Below, one piece after another: positions 45,016 through 56,123 of a DNA stretch of 64,000 nt. The notes under the pieces were generated by a model. It was not told the DNA's origin and made no database searches. It saw only the letters and a list, made by a program, of their open reading frames with translations. Both the position numbers and the translations under genes were made by a program. Numbering within the stretch: position 1 is the stretch's first letter; every line of letters starts with the position of its first letter. The DNA lies in assembly GCF_001680005.1 (NCBI RefSeq), contig NC_033566.1:1116001-1180000 (forward strand). Direction: 5' to 3'. Origin of the DNA: Plasmodium coatneyi. Taxonomy: Eukaryota > Apicomplexa > Aconoidasida > Haemosporida > Plasmodiidae.

Positions 45016-47742
45016 GGTGGGCGGGTTAGCTGTTGGAGGGTTACCTGGTGGGGGGTCGGCTGGGCGGATTGCCTAACATGTGTGCGTTCTGTCCACTGCG
45101 TCTTCACGCGGTACTTTGTTTTGGCTACCCGCGTGTGTCCTCTTGTTCCCTTTTCGGTTTTCTTCGCTCAACTGTTTGGCGATCGTTTTGTGAGGCGTTT
45201 GCGAATTTCTTGTGAACCTTTTCGATTCGCAAGGTTTTTACACTTTTACGCGCAATTCACAACAGGTCATTTGCCAGGAACTAGTCGTTTCCTCTTCGTT
45301 CCTGCGTTGCTTACAAATTTCCGCTGAAAATTGACAAATCTGCTGGGAACAAGTGTTTTTTACATTTTTTTTTTTTTTTCCTTTTTGAGAAAATGTATGG
45401 AAATTTGGGTTACACCATATATATAATAAGAGAGTGTGCTTCATTATATATACATTAAAATGTATTCAAAAAGGGAAAAAAAAAATATATACATATATAT
45501 ACATAAAAGGAGTTCATAAATTGTACATACGCACTTACGTTAAGTAAAACTTCGGTTTGTAAAACAAAATGCAGGATTTTTTTTTTTTTTTTTTTTTTTC
45601 ACTATTACAACGTATTATTTTTTACAATTTGAGGCATATGCAAATGTGACAATGATGACTATCTTGTCATGCGTCATACATCAGACGGCAAATGTCCAGG
45701 ACGGTTGACACATTTTTTTCCGTTGCCAGGGTGATATCCTTAACTCGGCATTGGCCCCTACTGAGATGCCACTACTGACATGTCTATTGCTATTTGTGCT
45801 ATTCCTTCTTAAATGAAATTGACAAGTCCTCTATTGTGTGTATCATCATTACGAGTACCTATTTTTGCGTACTCTGCATTTTTTTTTTTTTATTTTGGAG
45901 GTTTGAGATAAATGAATCTCACTATGTTATTGTTGTGGAGGCGTATAAAAGGCACAAATATGTTTGCCTTTTTTTTTTTTTTTTTTAACTTTAAGCTTTA
46001 CGTGAATTATTTGCGCTTATGCATGTATATGTGAACATTTAATGCTTGCGCAGGCATGTTCCCAGTGTACACACACAGACAAATGTATAAACAATGAGGC
46101 ACGTTGTTCGGCCCAAATGGAAATGACAATTCTTCATTTTTTATTAATTTCACGCGGGGGTGTATACATGTAAAAATTGAATTGTAGTTCCCGTAACATG
46201 ACATAACAAACAGTTTGTCCTGTGGAAAAATGTTGAAAAAAAAAAAAAAAAAAAAAACTTATATAATTATACGCACGTAAAAAAAAAAGGGAAAAAAGGT
46301 ACACGTTTCTTTCCGCAAACGCAAGACAATACGAACACTCGTTAACGTAAAATTTAAACCATGCATAAATTTTAAACTACAACGAAACATGTACAACTTT
46401 TAAGTTGTCTAATTTGAGCAAGGGGGTCCATTTGGTCAATTTGCTATTCAAAATGGTCACCAAGAAAAGTTCAAAGATGAACGGGAATGAGCAAAATGGG
46501 CGTGATGAGCAGACGAAGTGATCGACAGAGTGAAAAGCGGGTGAATTTAAAAAAAAAAAAGAGTACGCGAAAAAGCAACGTACTCCACATAAATGCCGAT
46601 AAATTGGTTGCCGTAAAAATGTTGTAAATTTTTTTAAGGCAAGCACGCGATTTTGCTTCTATATTGAAAAGGTCTTTTTTTTTTTTTCCCTCTTCCTCGT
46701 TTTCATTTTGCGTTTTTCCTTCTTCATTTGGGCCATTTTTTCACTTCCCAGTCATATTGCCCCACTTTTGCCTTCAATATCTTATTTTTCAGAATGGAAA
46801 AAAATGACATCCGTTAAGGATGATTACCAAAAAGGAAAAAACAAAAGGAAGCAATAAATGGCTTAATAACATGCGAAAAAGGGTAACAATTTTGTATGAT
46901 ATTTTTTCCACTTACAATGTACCAGAGTGGACATAAAAAAACAATGCACGATCTGGTTGAGCGCCTGCCACATGTCGTAATGACGTTTGTGCAAATTGCC
47001 CAAAGTGCATGGTTATTGGGGGGCGCGCAAAATGTAGGGACAGTGTAAAGTTGTATGCGTTGCGCAGAACGGGACGATTGCACAAATGTTTACGTACGCA
47101 TATTTACATATGTATAGGCACAAATGGGGAAGGAAATTTTGTCGAATTTTTTTTTTTTTTGTAAAAGGCTTGGGCAAAAAAAAAGGTAACCAAATTCAGA
47201 TAGCAAAAGGAAGGGACATGTCATGTGTGTGTTTAATTTACATGTGAACCGCGTTTACATTTTTATGTCACATTTTCCAGTGTACTTCACACCATCATTT
47301 TTAATTAAGCAAAGGAAGGAAAAGGAAACGGATTAAGCGAAATGAACCATTAAACTGAAAACCTATCAAATCTATCGAACCAATAAAACCTGTCAAACCG
47401 ATCATACAGAATAAGGAAAATTAAATAGATCTCCTTCCAAAGAACACTTCCACGTTGTACAACGTTTTTCGGGAAAAATGAGAATTTACACAAAAGCCCT
47501 TCTCTTCCACTTTCTAACTTTACAAGTAATTTTAAAATCCACAACGAATCGTAAACACGTTTTCAAAAGGGCAGCGCTGCGCATGTATACATATGCTTAG
47601 CTTTAATCTATATTTGACTTTTTTCAAAAAAAGAAAAAAAAATTTTAATGTAGACCCAATCGAGCATATTATGAATTCATCTGTGAGAGTACTTGCATAA
47701 TTGCATACCCCTGCACACGCAAATTATTTGGATGTTGGCGCT
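45016..47742. other. Divergent intergenic region between Sec14 gene and FabB/F
   Basis: Homopolymer-rich, with T at 45571-45599 and 45970-45986 and A at 46235-46256. A short degenerate stretch at 47350-47405 repeats AACC-(T/A)ATC-like units. No gene supported. The FabB/F promoter and possibly its true leader exon lie here. Confidence 0.45.
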
Positions 47743-49646
47743 ATGTACGGAAACAAGTTCGCACTCTTGCGTGTAAGGAGAAGTCCGCACCGCTCTGCGT
47801 CTCATTTCCACGCATACTCATGCCAGGTGTAATAATTTGCGCGGTTGTAAAGTTGTTAATCTGTAATGCGGTTATGTTGTTACACTTCCGAGCACAATTG
47901 ATGGGGAGAAATAACTCACAACGTAGCACATTAGAACGTCTTATTTGCTACACAAATGCGCAAGTACTTGTGTATATATGAATACACATGTGTATATTCC
48001 CCTTTAACATAGTGGTGGCACCACCTAGTTGTACCGTTGCTCGCAAATCCTCCAGCTCTATTCCTCCGTTTTTTTTTTTTTTTTTTTTTCGCAAAAGACA
48101 TTCGTTATTATTCCTTAAATTATAATAATGCCAACAGGTGTATAGCAAGAGGTACGGATTTATCAAGAACAATGCGCAAAGACCTGAAACAGGCACTTTC
48201 AGAAATGTAAAGCTGTACAACAGCTACAACGCGAACGAGTTGAAAAAGCACTGTGAAGTAAGAAAAAAATATATATGTATATTTCTATGTATATTATATA
48301 CTATATATACATATAATATATATATTACATATATGTATTTTTTTTTTTTTTTTTTTTTGCGTTTGTTGGGCGCACCCCCACCCCTACAGACATCGAGAGT
48401 TGTGTGCACCGGACTTGGCGTCGTGAATGGGGTTGGAATTGGGCTAGAGAAATTTTGGGAGAATCTCATCTCCGGGTATAACTCGATTGACAAAATTACC
48501 AAGTTTGACGTAACAGGCATGAACTGCGGCATAGGCAGCGAAATTGATAAGAAAATTTTCAACCCCTCTGATTATTACACAAACAAAAAAGATGCTAATC
48601 GGTACGATGATTACACACACTATGCTGTGGCTGGAACAAGATTAGCCGTAGATGACGCAAAAATTGACTTACAGAAAATTGACCCGAACAAAGTAGGGAC
48701 GATCATCGGAAGCGGGATCGGTGGTTTGCTATTTCTAGAAAAGGAAATGAAAACATTTTACGAAAAGGGACATAAAAGAATAAGTCCTTATTTAATCCCA
48801 GCAATGATAGCCAATACATCAGCAGGGATTGTATCCATCGAACATAATTTAAGAGGAATTTCACTTGGTATGCTAAGTGCCTGTGCAACCTCTGGTAACA
48901 CAATTGGGGAAGCATACCGATATATTAAGTATAGAGAATACGATGTGATGATTTGTGGAGGAACGGAAGCAAGTATTACTCCTATAAGTTTTGCCGGATT
49001 TAATGCATTAAGAGCGTTATGTAGTGGATATAATGATAACCCCAAAAAAGGGTGTAGACCGTTTGACTTGAAAAGAAGCGGTTTCGTCATGGGAGAAGGG
49101 GCCGGGATTTTAATTCTAGAATCGTATGAACATGCACTTAGGAGGAATGCCAAAATATATGGAGAAATTTTAGCATATTCTTCCGAAAGTGATGCGTTTC
49201 ATATTACATCCCCAGAGCCAAGTGGACGGGGATTGTGCAATTCTATCAACAAGGCTATAAAAAATGCAAATATAAACATATCCGATGTTAAGTACGTAAA
49301 TGCACACGGAACTTCTACCAACTTGAATGACAAAATTGAAACGAAAGTATTAAAAACTGTGTTTAAAGATCACGCGTATAAGTTGCATATTTCTTCTACT
49401 AAAAGTATGACTGGTCATTGCATAGGAGCTGCGGGCGCCATTGAATCCATCGTTTGTTTGAAAGCAATGCAAACAAATATTATTCCTCCCACCATTAATT
49501 ACGAAAACAAGGATGATGAGTGCGATTTGAATTATACACCGAATAAGAGCTTACACTCGAAGGAAAATATAGACATTTCGTTAAATACCAATTTAGGATT
49601 TGGTGGACACAACACTGCTCTGTTGTTTGGGAAAATTACAAAATGA
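47743..49646 (+). CDS. FabF: 3-oxoacyl-ACP synthase I/II (FabB/F), apicoplast fatty-acid synthesis; leader exon uncertain
   Basis: The main exon 48390-49646 encodes the full condensing enzyme from SRVVCTGLGVVNGVG to NLGFGGHNTALLFGK. The active-site cysteine is in LSACATSGNT (codon 48882-48884), with histidines in VNAHGTST and STKSMTGHCIGA. It extends malonyl-ACP chains in the type II pathway that Plasmodium keeps in the apicoplast. Upstream, exon 48138-48257 (VYSKRYGFIKNN to KKHCE) joins in phase across an intron with GTAAGA...CTACAG. That exon has an AG acceptor and no ATG, so at least one 5' exon exists. A candidate is 47743-47772 (MYGNKFALLR, donor GTAAGG, phase 0), but it lacks a hydrophobic signal peptide, which an apicoplast protein needs. 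The real leader may be elsewhere. The enzyme call is firm; the 5' end is not. Confidence 0.85.
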
Positions 49647-50829
49647 TGCTCTTACGAGGTACTTTTTGTTTAACATAATACAGTACGCAGCGTGGAGCGT
49701 TTTTTCCTTCTCATGTGGCACTTGCCTAGGGAGCTACCCCACTGCGCTATCGCAAAAGGAGAATTCCCACCTGCGTTTTTAGCAGCGTGCCTTCTTAGTC
49801 ACCCCACACTTACTTCATGTATGTATGCACGTTAAATGTAACACTAGTTTCAAACTTGTTGTAAATTTTTTTTTAAAAAATAGCCCTCGCGATTATGCCT
49901 CCTTTGTTTATTTATTTATTCCTTTTTGGTAATGCATTTATAAATAAAATATGCCCATCAGTTGTGACGTAACCAATTTGTGCAGGAGAATCATATATGG
50001 GGAGTTCCTTCCGTTTTTTTTTTTTTTTTTATTTTTTATTTTACAGCATAACAGGGAATGGGGGCACTATCATACGAAACAACGCAAAAGAAAAAAAAAA
50101 TGTAAAAGGCGTTCACACCTAAGGAGACTGCCACGTAGTAGGGGGATAGTTGCCTTGTGTTTGTGAGGCAAAACTCTTGTGTGATTCGTTTTCTTATATA
50201 TATATATATATATATATATATTTTCTCGCGTCCCCCTGTTAACTTTAAAAAAAACAGCTGAGGGAAACTTTCAGCGAAGTGAAGAAAATTTTAACCGCCC
50301 CCAAGTGAGAAGGAGAATCCACAACCCGGCGACAGCAGTTCCGACAATTGTCAAAAAAGTGGAAGTTCCTTTTTTTTTGTAGGCTAATTGCTATACCATC
50401 TTTTTTTCATGCAGAATGAAAAGTTCTATCTTCACGTTGTTGCGAAGTTAGCCATTTGTTTGTTTATACCGTGAGAAGGTACATATAGTGGTCCCTCCAG
50501 GGGGAGATACTTTTTTTTTCTGTTGCATGAATTGGGGGTATTTCCATTTTTTCCACAGTTTCATGCCTATTTTGTGAAACACCCAATTGTGGATGTCTAG
50601 GGCGGGGGAGAAAAGAGCGCACATTTGTGAAGCACACATTGTGTAAGGGGGGGAGGGTTTCATAAATATGTATAACTCACACGTTATGCGATTGTTTCTC
50701 TCGCTGCACAGTTACTGGGAAGAGTAGCAAAAGGCGTAAGGGGCTCACCTAACAGAAGCGCGTGTCTATCCTCCACCTTTACCCCACCTGCAAACGTGCG
50801 ACATCCGCGAAACACCCGTGGAGGAAAAA
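49647..50829. other. Intergenic region, FabB/F 3' side
   Basis: Contains poly-T at 50014-50029 and the TA microsatellite at 50195-50220. No gene supported. Confidence 0.5.
50195..50220. repeat. TA dinucleotide microsatellite, about 13 copies
   Basis: An uninterrupted TA run, likely length-variable between isolates. It lies between FabB/F and the next gene. Confidence 0.9.
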
Positions 50830-51891
50830 ATGAAAAAAATAAAACTAAATATCACACGGGAAGAGGACAACTTGCAGACTAACATATACTACGTGTGCGA
50901 GAAAAATATATTAATCTCACAGCTCAATCTTACCATAAACTATGAAGAAAATAATGTGGAAGAAGACGAAATTGTTGAGCAGAGTAATGACACACTCAAT
51001 AAACACGCGACGGATAAAACGGTAAAAAAGCAGAAAGGGATTAACATAAAGATATCCTACAGCGATGAGCTAAATAACCTATACCTAAACAATGTGATAA
51101 ATAATTTATACGATTATATTTTTGAAGATAAAGTGAATAGTTTTAACATATATAAGAATGACCGCTGGCAGATTTTTATAAATATTTACATATATGAGTA
51201 CACGCCATTTATTTATGACCATATCTGCAATGTGATTAATGTGCACCTGTCTCTTTTGCTAATCCCTTTTTGCTTCTACGACTTTGATGAGAAGTGGTAC
51301 AGGTGTGTTCAGAATTATGAGGAGTTGGGGCGGCTACTATCAGGGGGAAGCTCCCTCCATGACGCTGAGGAGAAGGGAGGAGAAGATTCCACAGACATCA
51401 TAATCCTAGATAGAAACGAACAAAATAAGAAAATAATAATAAACCAACTGGAAAACAACAACTTTAATTTGTTCGTTGAGAAGAAAAAAGGGGAGACCGC
51501 AGAAGGTCTGTTCAAAAGAGTACTCATAAAGTACATCCCAATTTTGCGAACAGCAAATGTGGATGACCAACTTGTGTATGTAATTAAATTTGTGCACTAT
51601 GAAGACTTCCTGTTACGAACACAAAACGTAGACGATAATATTTACAATAATATTTTTGATAAACATTCCTTTTGGAATTTTACAAAAAAGACATCATTTG
51701 ATAAACTGCCCTGTGGAAATGACGCCGACAAATTTAATCCACATGAAAATTTTTACATCCTCTTTAATGCGAATACTGCGACTATTGACGAAGGGAGCAT
51801 TTTGGAAAACTCCAGAGAAACCATCCAGTTTTATTACGATTTTATAATCAATTATTGCACAAATTATTTTGCTGCACATTTTGTGAAGTGA
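50830..51891 (+). CDS. Conserved protein, possible degenerate RNase PH-fold (exosome-like) subunit
   Basis: From the ATG at 50830 the frame gives 353 residues. I do not recognise it with certainty. Residues about 75-160 read NNLYDYIFEDKVNSFNIYKN, then WQIFINIYIYEYTPFIYDHI and VINVHLSLLLIPF. This mimics the part of RNase PH-like exosome subunits (RRP42/RRP43/MTR3) that runs ...I...W.L.idv...dydG...da...a...AL....P. The middle (about 175-230) is an acidic/Asn-rich insert. The C-terminus ends in a helical segment (ETIQFYYDFIINYCTNYF), where RNase PH proteins also end in a helix. No catalytic phosphorolytic residues are obvious, which would fit a structural subunit. The start avoids an upstream GTG frame extension. 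It converges with the dehydrogenase gene. Confidence 0.6.
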   Translation: MKKIKLNITREEDNLQTNIYYVCEKNILISQLNLTINYEENNVEEDEIVEQSNDTLNKHATDKTVKKQKGINIKISYSDELNNLYLNNVINNLYDYIFEDKVNSFNIYKNDRWQIFINIYIYEYTPFIYDHICNVINVHLSLLLIPFCFYDFDEKWYRCVQNYEELGRLLSGGSSLHDAEEKGGEDSTDIIILDRNEQNKKIIINQLENNNFNLFVEKKKGETAEGLFKRVLIKYIPILRTANVDDQLVYVIKFVHYEDFLLRTQNVDDNIYNNIFDKHSFWNFTKKTSFDKLPCGNDADKFNPHENFYILFNANTATIDEGSILENSRETIQFYYDFIINYCTNYFAAHFVK

Positions 51892-52291
51892 GAAAGAGCA
51901 TCTTCAATCGTTTCCACAGGAGGTACGACAAATGACGTAATAATGTGGTCAAAGTTTGTGTTGATTCCTTGGCGTGCTTTATCCTCACCTATTTGAGAGC
52001 ATTTTTTCTGAGAAGCTCCACAGTTCCTGCGCGGGGCGTGCACGATGAAGGCGTTTTAATATATGTACAGTCTAAGCATAAGAGCAGTGTGCATGCACAC
52101 GCGAATGTATACGTGGCAAAGGTGAACGTCCACCTTCGCACGTTAGATCGCATTCCTTGTTGGGGGGTGCTAGCAACCCCTAACCATCACGCTTATGTTT
52201 TTAATTTTTCCAACTATTTTGCGTCACCGACGATTTAACAAATCAACTGCTTTCGTGGCAACCAAATATGAGCATAAATTGCAAGCGTAAT
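51892..52291. other. Convergent 3' intergenic region
   Basis: 400 bases between the stop codons of the RNase PH-like and dehydrogenase genes. Nothing recognised beyond the two 3' UTRs. Confidence 0.5.
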
Positions 52292-54348
52292 TTAGGGGTC
52301 TACCTCGGACTTCTGCAGGTCCAGCGCATAGCTCCTGACATAGTCCACTTTGCAGTCGGAGTAGTACGAACCCTTGGCCAGCTTCTCTCGATCTAGAAGG
52401 CACACATATCTGCAGGCGTGAACGGGTGAATGGGAAAGAAGGTAAATAAATAGGATTAACACAGGTTGCATGCATATATATACACGTGAACCCCCTCTAC
52501 CGCATATGCCTTACTATGCCCCCATTGCGGGGAAACAGATGAAAACGCTCGCACAAGGGGTCCCCTCCACGTGCAACGAAAACTTACAAAATGGTCTGGG
52601 CGCCTTGCAGGGGGGATTTAGAGAAAATTAAATTTTTGGCCAATGCCCTGAACCAACATTCTTCGTTCCGGAACAGATCAGTGCGCACCAGTCCTGGGTT
52701 AATGGATACGGTGCACGCCTTGGTTTTTTCGTTCTCAAATCTGGGGGGCAAGCGAGGTGGGAAAAATGGGCATACGCACGAATATACATAAAAATATATG
52801 TATATATATATATATGCTTGTGTGTACTTATCTGGGGGGGACACTTTGTCCGTTCCTGTTACAACACAGACATTTCACAGCGCACAGTTGACTGCTCCTT
52901 ACCTCCTCTGCAACTGCTGCGTGTAGTAAAGCATGCAGAGCTTGGAAAAGTTGTACTCCCGTCGGTACAGCAAATTAGAGTTGGTATTCCTCGTGGAGCT
53001 TTTTTCGCATATAAAATCGTACTTCACATCCTGCAGTGGGGTGAATGGGTGTGCCGAGCAGTGGGTACTTTTCCCGAATGGGGGGGCACTTTTTCATTTG
53101 CGTGTTTTTTTCTTTTTTCATTCCTAATTGTGTCAAAAAGGATATATTGCTTACCGATTCTTTTAACATACTGTGCGCTATGCTACTGAGATTTACAACC
53201 AGCGTGTCCGATGCTACGATTCGCTTATGAAGCAATTTGGTTAAGTAGAAGTGGCCCAGGTAGTTAATGAAGAAGGTCCTTTCCAGCCCATTTACGTACT
53301 CAAGCTTTTTACTCACAATTCCTGGGATTATATATAATGGAATTTAATGGGGGTTATACTAAGACAGTGATGATATATAGGGTGGGTGCTTTCCAACCAC
53401 GTGGGGAATGCAGCCAACAATTGCTGAAAGCAACAGATGATTCGGAAAAAAAAAAAATGATAATAATAACATTACCCGCATTGTTGACTAGTATATCTAT
53501 TTTGGGGAATTTGCTGAGTATCTGATTGGCACAGCTTTCTACGCTTTTGTAACTTGACAAGTCAAGTTGCACACAGTGGATCTTGGCGCTGCGTGTGGGG
53601 GGGAGTTGCGTGTGCCAATGGGTACGCATGCGCAGATGTTCAGGTAAAGCGATTTATGTGCCGCTAATTTTCTTACTGGGGATATCTGGTCAACAAGTCC
53701 GTCTTCACAAATTCCATGTGTTCTACCGATCGGCAGGCCAAAACGACTTCGCACCCGAACTTCACAAATTCGGTCACGGTGGCTAGCCCGATTCCTTTAT
53801 ACCCTCCTGCAAAAAAAAAAAAAAAAAATTGGCAGCAACAAAATTATCAAAAAAAAAGTGCACACCGCGCAAAGGAGACGCTCTCTTTTGCCAACCCAGA
53901 CACGATAACAATGGTGTAAGGACTATGGGTTAGTAAAGCGATCCACTTAATGGTAACCACTTACCCGTCACAATAACGCATTTTCCTCTTAACAAATGGG
54001 CATTTTTCATCACCCCTTTGGAAGTACCACCAATGTTCGTCACACACAAAAAGTAGTAGTAAGTAACAATGACTGAGATGTTTGTAAAGTATTCGTAAAT
54101 TTTGTCATCAATTGAAGACAAGTTGGAGTGCTTTTTTTGAAAAACATAGATCAGCACTTTATAGAGGGGTAAACACCTGCATATCGGGGGGAGACAGAAA
54201 CAAGGTACAATGAACACCGGTGATGTGTGTGCAGGGGTATACTGTAGGGAGCTACTCCTACACATGCGCAATGTTATGTGTGCATATATAAACACACGTG
54301 TGGTTTAAGAAACGACAACACGTCGTTAGTTGCTTGAAGAAATGACAT
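52292..54348 (-). CDS. Membrane-anchored short-chain dehydrogenase/reductase, retinol-dehydrogenase type (eight exons)
   Basis: Transcript-order exons: 54348-54296, 54176-53965, 53806-53677, 53588-53476, 53321-53155, 53030-52903, 52740-52588, 52409-52292. All junctions have GT..AG ends and phases agree, giving 357 residues. The NAD(P)-binding motif is TGGYKGIG at residues 88-95, followed by VVLACRS. Then come LDLSS, NNAG at 167-170, NYLGHFYLT, the catalytic serine region VVNLSSIAHS and the YNFSK catalytic pair (Tyr251, Lys255), and NPGLVRTDL. This order is the classical SDR fold, closest in style to retinol dehydrogenase/WWOX-type enzymes. Residues 51-64 are hydrophobic (ISVIVTYYYFLCVT), a likely N-terminal membrane anchor. 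Exon 1 (17 codons) is the least certain, as it rests only on a GTGTTT donor and phase. Substrate cannot be inferred. Confidence 0.85.
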
Positions 54349-56123
54349 GCAAAATGTGCATCACCAGATTATTCCTGAGACTAGGATAAAAATGAGGAAC
54401 CTTTTCAATGAGGGGTCGGTCAGAATAACCCCGAGAAATGACCTCGCTTTGTTTTTCACTTCCATTGTTTTTTTTTTCTTTCGTCATTCGTGGGTTATCC
54501 TTCCTTCAAAAATGAACTTAAGTGGAGACCTTCCAAATGTATGTTACTCGCGCATATTGCATAATTTCAAAAAAAAAAATTCACTATCGCGGTGGAGGTG
54601 CCTAGCATTAACTGGAAAACGTTTCTATGGCTCCCATCTTGGGGGAATTAAATTGGTAAAACGAAAAAAAAAATTCCAATTTCCACGCAGGGGTGGGGTG
54701 TATGGGTGTACATATGGGAAGGGCACACGCCAAGTGCGCACATCACGTATGCAGCATAGCCTTGCCAAATACCCGACTGTGGGGGCTGTGGGTTGCGGTT
54801 AAGGCATTTACCCTATTCAGAAGGAAAAAAAAAAACGGTTGCATCATTTTGCTATTTTCTTTTGTCTGTTTGTTCTTTTCCCTGCACACATTCTGTAAAG
54901 GATTGTTAAGAGGTGCTGTGTTGCGCGACGGGCATGTTGCCCTATATGCTGGTGTGTACATACATGTACATGTGAGCATTGTGCATTCCTTTTTTTCCAA
55001 CTTATAATTCCTGCCACGACATTTTTGCAACCACTTTTTTTCTCTCTTCCTGGTGCATGTGCATTATTTTTGCTGTAGATAACGTAGGTGCATATAACTG
55101 CACTGCTATATCAACGAAGAAAAAAATTTCGTCGTTTTGCCACTGGAAAAATGTATGTAAAGCACGGGATGTACGTGATTAAGCTGTTTAACTCTTTTTT
55201 TTTTTTTTTTAATAACAGGAGCGGCCGCGTACAAAACCACTATCCTGTGCTGAATTTTTTTTTTTTTTTTTTTTTTCCCTAAATTGTGAAGTGCCCTTTT
55301 GCAATTGCATTTATTCGCTTGCCCCCAATTGCTAGAACGCCCACCGAGATTGGTTCCTCGAGTATATTTTGAATTTATATTTCTACGTAGTGATTGGCGA
55401 GCTGACGATTTAAGCAAATGACCAAGTGATCGAATGACTGAATGACAGAATGACCAAATGAAGAGTTCACGAGTTTATCAATTGACCAATTGACTAATTA
55501 ACTAATTCATTGTTTTTTTTTAATTTAATTTTTTTCTACATTTTTTTGTCGCGTCGCTTAATGCCATTTCTCTGCGCGTACCTGAGTACTTTATTTTTTT
55601 ACAATTTTTGTTCTGTTTAGCTGTATAGTTTTTTTTTACCTCCTTCCTGTGGGTTCTTCCTTGTCACATCTTCCATTTTTCTTCTTCCCCCTTTTCTTGT
55701 TCGTTCGTCCCAGCGCGCAATTTTGCCCTCCCACGCGAACCGCGTACTCTTCCTCCGTCCGCATCTCACGCGCTAGTCCCTCCTCATCAATTTAAAAGGG
55801 AAAACTGGGCAACTTATCTAGCGCAATGTATTTACATAAACACGGTTGCTTCTTTTCTTTTTCAAACACGTAATGAACGACGCAAACATATGACTTTTTA
55901 GCCGTCCACACCGCCGCCACGTCACGCAGAAGTGTTTCCTATGCATGTGATATTCCTGCACCGTCATATGCGTTTGGATTCACCCGCCTAATTGTTTACT
56001 TGAATAATTTTTGAATCCAATTTAAAGTTTATTCATTGGAGAAGTCTTCGTTCCCATTTTGTGGCACAACCACCCCCAGATTCTACGACCATAGTTGCCG
56101 CGTCTACCCCCGATCACTGCAAG
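54349..56123. other. Divergent intergenic region between SDR and NAA25
   Basis: T runs at about 55196-55210 and 55254-55276. A degenerate short-period repeat at 55410-55505 runs AATGACCAAGTGATCGAATG and similar. No gene supported. Holds both promoters. Confidence 0.5.
55410..55505. repeat. Degenerate 8-9 bp tandem repeat (ATGACYGA-like)
   Basis: Successive units such as ATGACTGA, ATGACAGA, ATGACCAA and TTGACTAA drift across about 95 bases. Copy number cannot be fixed because units differ in length. Confidence 0.5.
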
